Assembly: GCA_003024175.1 (NCBI GenBank)
Contig: MDYQ01000085.1
Span: 1-64,000 of the forward strand
Origin: Planoprotostelium fungivorum
Lineage: Eukaryota > Evosea > Variosea > Cavosteliida > Cavosteliaceae
Direction of reading: 5' to 3'
DNA length: 64,000 bases
This document shows, piece after piece, positions 32,534 through 42,400 of this stretch. The notes beneath the pieces were generated by a model. It was given only the letters and a program-made list of their open reading frames with translations, did no database searches and was not told the origin of the DNA. A program made the translations under genes and the position numbers. The stretch's first letter is position 1, and every line of letters starts with the position of its first letter.

Positions 32534-33884
32534 TCACTTGTGATATCTGGTGATGTTCCTCCGCAGGAGGTCTTGACAAGGTCCCATGACTCGATTGAAC
32601 CTCTCACGGTCCAGCATGGCACACTTGACTGTGTCATCAGCTGTGATGGTGGCTGCTCTCGGTCTTTGCTATTTCAGCTGGACGTTATATGGAAAGAGAA
32701 AGACCATCTCACGTGTTTTTTAAGAGGGCGATTTCACCAAAGTAATTGGACACGCAGAGCCGACCCAGTTGGGCTTCACCTTTCGTGACGGTGACAGAGC
32801 CTTCTAAGAGGATGAAGAAGGTGTCGCCCGATTCTCCCTCGTGGATGATCTTCTGGCCGGGGTGAAAGGTGATGGGCTCTAATGCGTCGGCAACGATAGA
32901 TCTCTCCCAAGGTGTGAGACTCTCCAAGATATCCACCTGTGTATATGTCATCCGCCACACCTCTCGTCATCGGATGATGCCCAACATCACGACACCATCT
33001 CACGCTGCGATGAGGGTATGTCTCACCTTGGCCAAAAAATCTTCGTACACCTTTCTCTTCTTCATGGTAACAGACATGAGAATGGCTCGATAGGTTCCTC
33101 TATCGATGGCCCACAGACTCACGGGCGTCGTCGATTTGACCGTGGCTGCCCTGGGGCTTCCATAGATGAGCGCCAATTCTCCGAACGACCCATTTCGCCC
33201 AACAGTAGCCACCAATTCGGGTGGTCCATCCTCTCGATTCACGTAGATCTCACATTCACCTTCATCGATGACGTAAAAGTTGTCTCCTTCATCCCCTGGA
33301 TGCGATGAGGGGTGGCACGATGACAACGATCGTTCACCTTGACGGATGATGGTGGCGCCGGCGGGGTGGTGGACTTGAAACATGGCATCGAAGACTTGCG
33401 TCTGTTCTTCCCTCTCGAGGCGGCTGAAGAAAATGTTACCGTTCAGAGATGATTCAAGCTTGAGTTTCTGCTCGGGCGTTTTGGGCATGGACTTTTTACT
33501 GCTGAATGCTTCGAGGTCGATGGGCTCTGAGAAGATGGCCCGACGTCTGATCGTGTGAGAGAACATTGGATGAGAGGCTGTCACCTGGAACCACCAACTC
33601 GATGCAGCGAATGTCTACGATTGTCCTCGTCGATCTGCCCGATGATATCACTGAGAGATCGCTGTAGATGATCAGGTATGCGCTGAAAATACCAGTCTCA
33701 CAGCTTCCGTTGACGAACTCAATTGCCAAGAAGACGCTGTCGAAGCTTTTGTCTCCTCTTGCATCCTCTGGGATAAGAAAGAGATGATAAATGGGATTGG
33801 CTGATCCGGCATGTGTTTCGACAGCTCTATGACGATGTCTGTCAACAATGGACGGATGCCTTTGTTATCCAAATAGGCTTCCAT
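32534..33884 (-). CDS. cAMP-dependent protein kinase regulatory subunit
   Basis: Inhibits and localises PKA; cAMP releases the catalytic subunit. The start at 33884 gives an RII-alpha-like docking helix pair (YLDNKGIRPLLTDIVIELSK, then PFIISFLSQRM). A linker contains RRHSL, a good PKA phospho-site, and further on IRRRAIFSEPID, a pseudosubstrate-like RRRAI inhibitor site. cAMP site A has GDNFYVIDEGECEIYV and the phosphate-binding cassette FGELALIYGSPRAATV. Site B has GDTFFILLEGSVTV and NYFGEIALL, with NTPRAATI in the next exon. Both key Glu and Arg residues are present, so both sites should bind cAMP. It ends LRRNITRYHK. Keeping the docking domain differs from the truncated Dictyostelium subunit, which is known to lack it. 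Confidence 0.93.
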
Positions 33885-34080
33885 CTTTCTCTGCCTCCGT
33901 TTCCGTTGTTAGGCCCAATTCGAAATTGGTGAAAAATCGAAGCTGCAATCTACAATGCATCTTGTGGCACGTCACATCACATCTGATCGATTCAACGATT
34001 CATTCGGTAACAGTCGATAACAGGTTCGAGCGATTCATTCTTCTGTATATACGTATTAACCTCACCATAGGAATTTCACA
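33885..34080. promoter_or_regulatory. Divergent promoter of PKA-R and Acinus
   Basis: 196 bp lie between divergent start codons. The right end has TGTATATACGTATTAA about 35 bp before the Acinus ATG, a possible TATA-like element. Confidence 0.4.
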
Positions 34081-35638
34081 ATGAGTGGTAAATCAATCGA
34101 TAAGATGGTAGTCAACGAGCTCAAACAGGAGCTGTCAAATCGTGGATTGAGTACGAAGGGATTGAAGGCGGAGTTACAGAAGAGATTAAAGGATGCCATC
34201 GACCAAGAGGGTTCTTCGAGCGCACAGACCCAAGGAGAGACAGAAGAAACCGCTCAGAAGGAATCTTCAGAGCCGAACAAGTCAGAAACCGAAACATCAA
34301 CCCATTTAAATCACGTAGAGGGTGGTCTAAAGGCAGCCATTACGAACGAAAACACGTCCGAAGAGGCGAAAGAGAAAGTCCAAGCCAAGCTCGATGCCAT
34401 TCAGAATGATAAGGAGGTTGGTGAAAAGAAGGCGAGCGAGACTGGTGCGAGTGTGCCAGCGCCCTCTACACCTGCTAGTGATGATACACAGAAGAAAGCG
34501 GAGGCGTCAGAAGAGAAGAAATCAAACGAGAAGAAGCCAGACGAGAAGGTAGAAGAGAAGAAGGAGCAAGCGGCCAAGTCTGAGCAAAAGAAGGACGAGA
34601 AGAAGGAAGAGTCTGCCCCACAAAAATCGGAAGAACCAGCCGAGGTGATCGATGGATGATCATGGTAGATGATGACGTCCCTTACAGACCAAACCCATCA
34701 AAGAGGAGACTACACCCATGGAGACGGAAGAGAACAGAAAGAGGAAGATCGGTGAGACACTCATCATCACATCACCCACACACATACACTTGCTCACCCT
34801 CTGCAGACACCACGACGAAACCGGCCGAAAAATCCGCCACCGAGAAGAAGCCGAAATTCGAGGAGAAGAGAGAAGGTACATCGATTTTCAATCTTTTCAC
34901 AAATTGAATGTCATTCAGTTCCTCCGTCCAAATTTCCCACCTCTTCCATCCTATACATCACCAACTTCGTTCGGCCCTTCACCAAACAAGCCGTCGAGAC
35001 TCTCTTGGGCGCCACCGGAAAAGTGTCAGAATGGTCCATGGATGGCATCAAATCGAAGGCTTACGTCATTGTGAGTGTACGCTCTTCAGAACCTCATCTC
35101 AACATCAACAGTACTCTACAGAAGCTGAGGCTACTGCCACCCGTGAGGCACTTCACAATCTAGTGTGGCCACCCAACAATCGTTCCAAATTGAACGTGGA
35201 ATATTCCACGAAGAACGAGGCCCAACAGTTCATCAAGGCGAACAGCCCCACGACTTCTCAGCCCACCCCCGCTCCATCTACAACGAGCAAGAGGGAGAGA
35301 AACACCGACGAGATTTCTGACAGGAAGAGGCAGGCCAGCCCGCAGAGAGAGAGACCGGCCAAAAAAGGCGGGAAAATCTTCTTGGAATGTTCTGAGGCTG
35401 ATGATCGAACAGTTGATCCCGTGAAGACACTGGATGACATCTTTAAGAAGACAAACGCGAAGCCACACATCTACTACCTCCCTCTGACCGAGGAAGAAGT
35501 CAAGGCGAAATACGGAAACGTGAGACGATCATGATGATGATGGTGTCTGAGACGAGACAGGCACAAGAGAAAGAAGAACCGAAAGTGGAGGCTGATGCGA
35601 CGGTAACACTGAATGAAGAGACAAAGGTAGCTCAATAA
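34081..35638 (+). CDS. ACIN1: Acinus-like protein (SAP, RRM-like and RSB motif)
   Basis: A scaffold of the ASAP complex (Acinus-RNPS1-SAP18), linked to the exon junction complex and splicing. The start at 34081 gives a SAP DNA/RNA-binding motif: VNELKQELSNRGLSTKGLKA, ELQKRLKD. A long acidic/Lys-rich disordered region follows (to about 34880). Then comes an RRM-like fold: VTNFVRPFTKQ-type strand in the exon at 34960, SEWSMDGIKSKAYVI, and STEAEATATREALHNLVWPP. Near the C-terminus is the RSB motif that binds RNPS1-SAP18: DPVKTLDDIFKKTNAKPHI, YYLPLTEEEVKAKYG. The order SAP-RRM-RSB and the LDDxFxKT...YxLPLT core match Acinus. The stop overlaps AATAAA (35634-35639). A functional ASAP complex is relevant in a genome with this many introns. 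Confidence 0.88.
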
Positions 35639-35678
35639 AGAAAGAGGATCATCTCTTGTGTTTTATCCACAGTGACAT

Positions 35679-36458
35679 ATGATAGAGAGGGTAATTACGG
35701 TGAACGTCGCGACAGCACGAGAATGGATCCCTACTCCTCCTTTTCCGTCGGCTCCATCATTTCTATACGAGAGAACACCTCGCAACATACTACAGATCTT
35801 TTCAGAAGTTATACATCATGCGGACATCACACAGGATCATGGAGGCACACGAGATACAAGATCTCATCTTGGGGTGAGACGAGACGTTTCGATGTTTCAA
35901 CACCATCCTGATTGGAATAGATTCGTCTTTGGTGACGATCTGAGGAAGCCTTCCTATACACAACAACGATGTGGCTGCAAGATGACAGCTGGCATCACAT
36001 GGCGTAGAAGTCAGATAGACGACGCGATCAGAAAGACTGTGGAACGAGTTCGAGCTCACAAGTGCAAGTCCTTAGACCGTCTGCGAGCATGGAAGAACAT
36101 CCGACAATGTTCGTCACGTCTCAGACATGTGGCCGACCGCCTATACACCTTCGACGCTTTTCACTATTTGGATGCCGTCTTTCGATCGGATCCATCGGCC
36201 GTCCGATTCTTCTTGGCTCGACACGAGATCGACGCCAACATTCCTATCGCTCTTCTCTATTCCTGTTGGAGAGGAGACGAGATGATGGCAGAGCTTCTGT
36301 TGTCTAATGCAAGGGTCACGGTGTGGAGAAGCAGCATCATCCACTTTGATCCTTGGGTCGTCTCAACGTCAATGAGAATGAAAAAAATATTGGATCGACA
36401 CGTGCCGCTCACAAAGAAGGGCCAATGCCAAAACTGTTACTGTGAAGAGGGAGGATGA
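35679..36458 (+). CDS. Intronless hypothetical protein
   Basis: A single uninterrupted 259-codon ORF from ATG at 35679, unusual among these intron-rich genes. It starts only 40 bp after the Acinus stop on the same strand. No family is firmly recognised. The segment IPIALLYSCWRGDEMMAELL resembles one ankyrin-like helix pair. There is a basic helical region (DDAIRKTVERVRAHKCKSLD) and a C-terminal CQNCYCEEGG that could bind metal. AATAAA follows about 20 nt after the stop. A retrocopy or a transferred gene are both possible explanations for the missing introns. Confidence 0.65.
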   Translation: MIERVITVNVATAREWIPTPPFPSAPSFLYERTPRNILQIFSEVIHHADITQDHGGTRDTRSHLGVRRDVSMFQHHPDWNRFVFGDDLRKPSYTQQRCGCKMTAGITWRRSQIDDAIRKTVERVRAHKCKSLDRLRAWKNIRQCSSRLRHVADRLYTFDAFHYLDAVFRSDPSAVRFFLARHEIDANIPIALLYSCWRGDEMMAELLLSNARVTVWRSSIIHFDPWVVSTSMRMKKILDRHVPLTKKGQCQNCYCEEGG

Positions 36459-36656
36459 AGATATTTGGTACTACAAATAAATGTGCTGCTCTACATTGAT
36501 CCTTAGACTGTGACTGTGACGTAACCCTAAACAAGCCTCAAAGCTTCCACTATACCTCACAGCCAATTTACTGACAAAGGTAGTCCAGTATCTGAATCGA
36601 CACCACAAAAAGCTTTCTTACGATAACATCATGTACAGTCGAGATCGAGGGTGGAC

Positions 36657-36875
36657 CTAGATGTTCACTTCCTTCCTTCTGTTGATCATAAGCCTTTTGT
36701 GATGGATGACGTGCACTATGGTCGTGGCGTTGTTGATTGATACTTTGATGCCTTTGTCTCTTGGCTCTCTCCTCCAAAGCTGAATAGAATTCTTGAAGAT
36801 ATCAGGCGACGAACCACATTGTGATTTAAGCAATCCGTCATGATGCACATAGGCGTGAAACAGGTGCTCACTCAT
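36657..36875 (-). CDS. Possible small gene, model uncertain
   Basis: Two overlapping minus-strand frames are open here. One starts with ATG at 36875 (MSEHLFHAYVHHDGLLKSQC); the other is Gln/Arg/His-rich (LEERAKRQRHQS). A donor/acceptor pair (GTGCATCATG...CTGATATCTTCAAG) could join MSEHLFHAY to a later exon. No domain is recognised. The 36.46-37.0 kb stretch may alternatively be only the 3' flank of the neighbouring Mediator-like gene. Confidence 0.25.
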   Translation of the reverse strand: MSEHLFHAYVHHDGLLKSQCGSSPDIFKNSIQLWRREPRDKGIKVSINNATTIVHVIHHKRLMINRRKEVNI

Positions 36876-37007
36876 AGTGGCAGTGTGATCACTTCAATCA
36901 ATGTCCATCAAAGTCTCGTGCTTATCATTGAAATGATACCATTTTATTGTATTACAGAAATTGGAACACGTATTGTGATGGAGGAAGAGCTATACAAGAG
37001 GAGATGT

Positions 37008-37491
37008 TCAGGTCCTCTGTTGTGATGCGGGGTCACTCTTACTGTCAAACGTGTTCATGCCGCTGATGTCGAACTGAAGAGATCGCAATCTGTTCATCAG
37101 TGTGTGTATCGCTTCGTTCTTAAATTTGACTTCCTTTGAGGATTTAGAATATGTCGAAGGATGATTCTTACTTGTCTCAGCCGATCTCTCTTCTCGATGT
37201 ATTCCGTGATATCTGCATCGCGTGTATGTGGCTTTTCCAGAGCGTCCTATAGATAGGTCAATCTGTTTGTAATCGTGATTTAATCACCGTCAATTGAGTC
37301 ATCAAAGTCTTGATCTGGGCGATCTTTTGCAATACTTCCGATGGATGACTGCTCACCACGGGTAGATCTCTCTGACTGATGGCTGTGAGAAGAGATATGA
37401 TCAGGTTACTGAGTTCATCGATCTCTTCCGTCGACTTGACGATAAGACTGGATACGTCTTCACTTTCTGTGTTATCCATTTCTAATGACAT
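37008..37491 (-). CDS. Mediator subunit 30-like coiled-coil protein
   Basis: A small helical protein in three exons. The first exon encodes VSSLIVKSTEEIDELSNLII and later EVLQKIAQIKTLMTQL. The second gives ITEYIEKRDRLRQ and the third EVKFKNEAIHTLMNRLRSLQ followed by FDISGM. The last two exons resemble the C-terminal helix of MED30, where a KxKN...LMxxLRxLxxDIxxM pattern is typical, so a nuclear Mediator role is plausible but not certain. The ATG at 37491 is chosen; the frame is open further, to an ATG at 37596 that lies inside the last exon of the upstream F-box/WD40 gene. If that start is used, the two genes overlap by about 29 nt in different frames. Confidence 0.5.
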
Positions 37492-37567
37492 CAAGTCCTC
37501 GTGTATCGTCCTGATGTGATCTGATATGACACCGAAAAGATGTAAAAAATCGAATTTATTGTTTACT

Positions 37568-39204
37568 CTAAACGTATCGAACCATGTAGATACCATTGGT
37601 CACTCCAACAAACAGACTCGCTGAATCCGTCTGCATCGAGTGAACAGAGAATCCCTTCTTCTGTCCCTCTAGATATCTATACATCACATCACTCTCACGT
37701 AATGATGATGACGATTATCTCTCTCACCTGACCGACACTGGCTCTCTCGTCTTTCTGATGTCCCACGTGTTGATGGCACAATAATTCGAGCTCCCCGTCA
37801 CCACACGATAATCACCGTTGTAGACGGCACAGTACGTGGGGTAATCGTTGGGGTCGTCGAGATTGAGTGCGACTTGATTTTCCCGCCAAAACTTGCACGT
37901 ACCATCGTATGATGACGTCATCACCCCCCTACCCATTGTGGAATTTTCCGGTAATAGTTTGACGTCGTACACGGTACTGCGGTGACCCTGCAAGTAGTCC
38001 GTCACCCTGCCGCTCTCGACGTCGAAACTATTTCAAAATGAGTTCATCTACAACGATGTAGATCCCCACCGAGTCAAAAATACGCCCTTTCGGTTGAATC
38101 CGGTTGTGGCCACGAGACACTCTACGGCGTCCGAAGAAAAAGAGAGAGTCCACACTCGATCATGAAAGTCGATCGATGAGACGAAAGAGGTATCCGACCA
38201 CCTCCAGAGCTTGACGGTGCCGTCGTTCGAGCCAGAAGCTAAGAGTCCCCTCTTTGAATCGAGGCAGCGAACGAGGCCGGTGTGACCGGACAGAGGCCGA
38301 GTGCTGCCTGAGAGGATGAGAGGCGGGTTGTAGATGGAATAAAAGGAATAAATACCGTCTTGGGGGTTGCAGATGTGGATGCCGCCGTCGGCGGAGGAGG
38401 TGGCGATGCGGGGGCCTGGCTCGTTGTAGATGCCGCCCTCTGACCATACAAAGTCAGTGATATCGGATGAATGTGGGCTGCTCCATTTTCGAGAGTGAAA
38501 TCGGTTGCGATCTGTTGTTAATGTCACACGGCCGAATGTTCACATCGATCATCGTGATGTCTTTCAGAGGTGAGCGAAAGAGAGAACTCACATTTTCCAT
38601 CGGGACGAACGTAATAGAGATCTCTTCTCATGCAGTAGACAAGGTCGTCACCACAGAAACGTAATTTGGGGATGAATGTGTCGTCATATCGACGCATGAT
38701 AGGCGTTGTCTGTCTTCGTCAACATCCATGATCAGCATGCTCGCGTTCTCAGTGAAGAGGGTTGCCGTGAGTCATCGGAAGGAAATCATCACCCCATCAC
38801 ATTGACCGAGACGATCGTGCCACGATTCATAAGCTCGGTGGGATGCCACCAACTGTTTTGCCACGGGACCACCTTGTTCTGAAAATGATGGAGGTAAATC
38901 ATTTCTGGCGAAAGAGATGTTCCAAGGGTATTGCTTTCGGATGCTGGAAGATACGAATGTATCGATCACCTTTCGACACCGAATGTTGACCTGATCTACA
39001 TTAATCGAAAGGACATCGAGTGTTGATCACCAGTCGGAGGGGCAGCCATTGTCGAACATTTAGAGAGTCGTACAATAGACCGAATATGATGAATAAGACA
39101 TCGTTAGGCAAGAGCGATAGGTTAAGTCCTCTCGCTGCCAGTGTATCGAAGTCTTTCTTCGGTCGCCTCCGTTGATATCTCTTCTTTCTGTTATCTGTAT
39201 TCAT
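37568..39204 (-). CDS. F-box and WD40 repeat protein
   Basis: A putative SCF ubiquitin-ligase substrate receptor. The start at 39204 gives a basic N-terminus (MNTDNRKKRYQRRRPKKD) and then the F-box LNLSLLPNDVLFIIFGLLYD. After a linker come WD40 blades: PRIATSSADGGIHICNPQDG, GHTGLVRCLDSKRGLLASGS then NDGTVKLWRWS, VATTGFNRKGVFLTRW, GHRSTVYDVKLLPE then SYDGTCKFWRE, YRVVTGSSNYCAINTWDIRK, and a final blade ending SLFVGVTNGIYMVRYV at the stop 37570-37568. AATAAA lies a few bases after the stop, inside the next gene's 5' region. Introns are short with CGTTGTAG-type ends. The substrate is unknown. Confidence 0.87.
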
Positions 39205-39482
39205 GTTGAATGAGATGATGGCTGCGGTGCTTCGCGTTCGGTGAATGGGTTCCAAAAAGATAAAACTAGGAACATTTTATCATCCCGACGTCTCAGCACC
39301 GACCTGATCTCTTCATATCAATGCGTACTGGACGATAAGGTACGACCATCGTTATACACGTGTGATCATCTGTACAAAGTCCATCTCTTCACACGATACC
39401 TGTTCGTGTAGAACGACAATAAAATGTGGAATATACATTTCGGCAATTCTTGACACGGCATCACAAAACTACAGCACACACG
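39205..39482. promoter_or_regulatory. Divergent promoter of F-box/WD40 and UGGT
   Basis: 278 bp between divergent start codons, with no coding signal. A frame from 39362 overlapping the UGGT start has no domain. No TATA or known ER-stress element was recognised with confidence. Confidence 0.4.
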
Positions 39483-42400
39483 ATGGGGTCAACCAACCCT
39501 CTTCAGAGGTCCATGTGGATGAAGGTCCTCCTCCTATTCGCTTTCGTGACAGTTGCATGTGGAGAAGGTAAATCAGTCAAGGTCGATTTACGATCCAATT
39601 GGCCAGCCACTTCTCTCATTCAAGAGATGAGGTAAGAAACTTCTTCCTCTCACCTTCTTCCACATTCCCTTCATTCACACATTTCGATCCAAATATTGAC
39701 ATCATCACCAGTGAGTTCTTCGCTTCTGAATCGAACGACCTCTTCTGGCAATTTGTCGAGTCTATCCATTCTCTACAAGGTCAGACGGAGAAGGAACAAT
39801 TTGAATCGGCCTCCACGTCAGCGGCCAATCTGACGACTCCGATCCAAGCCGGTCTACTGCAATACGCCATCGCTTATCGTTACTTCTCGCCAGCCGTTCA
39901 GGCTCATCGTCAAGTAACTGATTCACTCCGACATTTTCAATATTGATGTATCACAGGTCGCGTCTTCCGATCTGGCTGAAGAGAAGGAAGAACTCCAGAA
40001 GAAGTTGGCCGGTAACCAAGATCATCCCGTTCTCAACGAAGAATGTCCAAATTGGGTCAAGATATCCGGTCGTGTCTACGAAGACTACGAGTCCGCCGAA
40101 GCCGCATTGCGGTGAGTTCCACTTCTCAGCGATCTATCATCTATTCACCTTCATCATTACGAGTGTCAAATTGTGAGTTTCTCACTCGTACGTCAGCTCT
40201 GCAACCGCGTCTCCCGCCACACTCTACCCTCTCGATCACATCTACAACTCGCACAATCCCAATCTACCAACGGCTGTCCTCTACGGATGCATTGGAACCC
40301 CTCAGTTCCTTCGTTACCACCAACTTCTCAAGGGCAACCACAGGAGCTTCAATTACGTGTTAAGACATTCTGTGCCTCTCGTTCCCGGAACGATATCGAT
40401 TCCTGGGTACGGTGTGGAGCTGGCCATCAAGTCTCTCGAGTACAAGACGGTGGACGATGCCAACAACAACGGTGAGTTTCCCGCCAAAATGTCACGGAGA
40501 ATTCTGACGCGAGGTAGAGGACCAAGGGCCCGCCGCGATCTCGCCCGATGATGAATCTTCGGTGAATATTCTGCGAAATGGCTGGAGATTTTCGTTGAAA
40601 TTTCCAGGTGGACGGATTCCGTTTCGGTACTCTCATCAAGAGAAAACCTGAAGCTGCCGCTGATCTCGCGAACTTTCGCGCCTTTTTGAAATCATCCGAG
40701 GAGAAATTCGAGGACATCAAAGTGTGGAATGTGAAGAGTGAGATGGCTCGTTGTAGATGCAGATATCGACGAAATTTCAGACTTGGCATTCCAGGCCGTA
40801 CAGAGGGTCATCAGCGATCCCAATCCTCTCCAAGCGATCGCAGAAATTTCGGGGAATTTTCCAATCCGTGCGGCCCCACTCACCAAGTTGAAGCTGAACG
40901 ACACCTTACGACAAGAATTGTCCAATCTACAACTCCCAGAGGGTAATGCCGTGGTCATCAACGGAAGATCCGTGAATCCCTCCACCATCCACCCTTTCGA
41001 GTGAGGATTTATTCTATTTTATTGTTCGTCTACAACGGCTGATAACGTGCAGATTGTACGAGGTACTGAGAGAGCAAGCCACTCGTATGGAATCTTTGGC
41101 CGCTCTTGGTCTCAACACCCAGGAGGTCTCCAAGGTGATGGGTGCGTTGTAGATGAGCAATTTGACGGAGAATAGGTATTGAGTGTTCCTCCCGGAGAGG
41201 CGACGAAATTCACATTCAAAGTGAACGGACCTTCCCTTGTCTATTTGAATGACCTCGAAACGGAGCCGAAATATGCAGAGTGGTCAAATACCTTGCAAGA
41301 GGTACTTTGTCATCAGGATCATCTCATCACCGCATCATCACATCACATCATGCATCATCATCATCTCATCACCCAACACGTAACTCTCAACTGCATATTT
41401 TCCGTCGAAATTTCGCTGATTCCAGACAGATCTTCCGCCGTGTGTGGCCCGGAAACTTTCGATACATCAAGAAGAACCTCCACACGGCCGTTATATTCAT
41501 CGACCCCAGTGCTTCCCTGGAGATGTTCTCTTACCTCAACAGTCTGACGTCCCAATCCATCCCAATCCGTTACGCCGTGGTTTTCGCGCCAAAAGACGAT
41601 TTGGGACGCATGATCACCACCATGTTCCATTACGTGGCGGAGCATTCTACAACGCGTGAGGCGACGGCCATGTTGGGTGGTGTGAGTCATCCATCTACAA
41701 CGAGTCGATTTCTCCGTCTACAACGAGACCGCGATTGACGTATCTTCAGTTTTTCCAGAGGGCGGCCGGTCTGACACCCGAATTCGTCTTGGACTCCTTC
41801 CAGAAGACTCTGGACAAGATTTCCAGGAAAAAGATCACGGCTCGATCGGTCATAGAGGAGGACAAGTACAAGCAGAAGATCGACGACTCCATCGAATTCA
41901 CGAGAGATTTCGGTCTGACTGATCTGCCCATCGCCTTTGTCAACGGTGTACCCATCGTGGCTGCACTCGCTCACGAATTGATGAACAACATCATCCATCA
42001 CTACTTTCAGGTATCCATTTTATTTCATTTTATTTCTGCTCTTCACGATACGGTCACATCCTGTCGTTACAAATAATATCATCTCGATATTCGTCTCATT
42101 TATTTACAGTCTACACCGGACATCCAGCAGCTCGTGGCCAATCGTGACATCACAGATGCCACCCCCGATCTGTACGACTTCTTCATGGGAAGGCCAGGGA
42201 CACTCGAGAGATATTCCGGCACCGTTCTACCCAGTCCAGATCGTCCGATCCGTTTCATCAATTTAGCCGAGAGGTGTGTTTCATTTCGATGAAGCGTTGT
42301 AGATGGACGACTGACGTTCATCAGGACACCTCAACAGTTTCTGAACGCGGACGTCAAGTACATCACCGACTACGAGAGTGAGTGAAATTTCGATGGAAAT

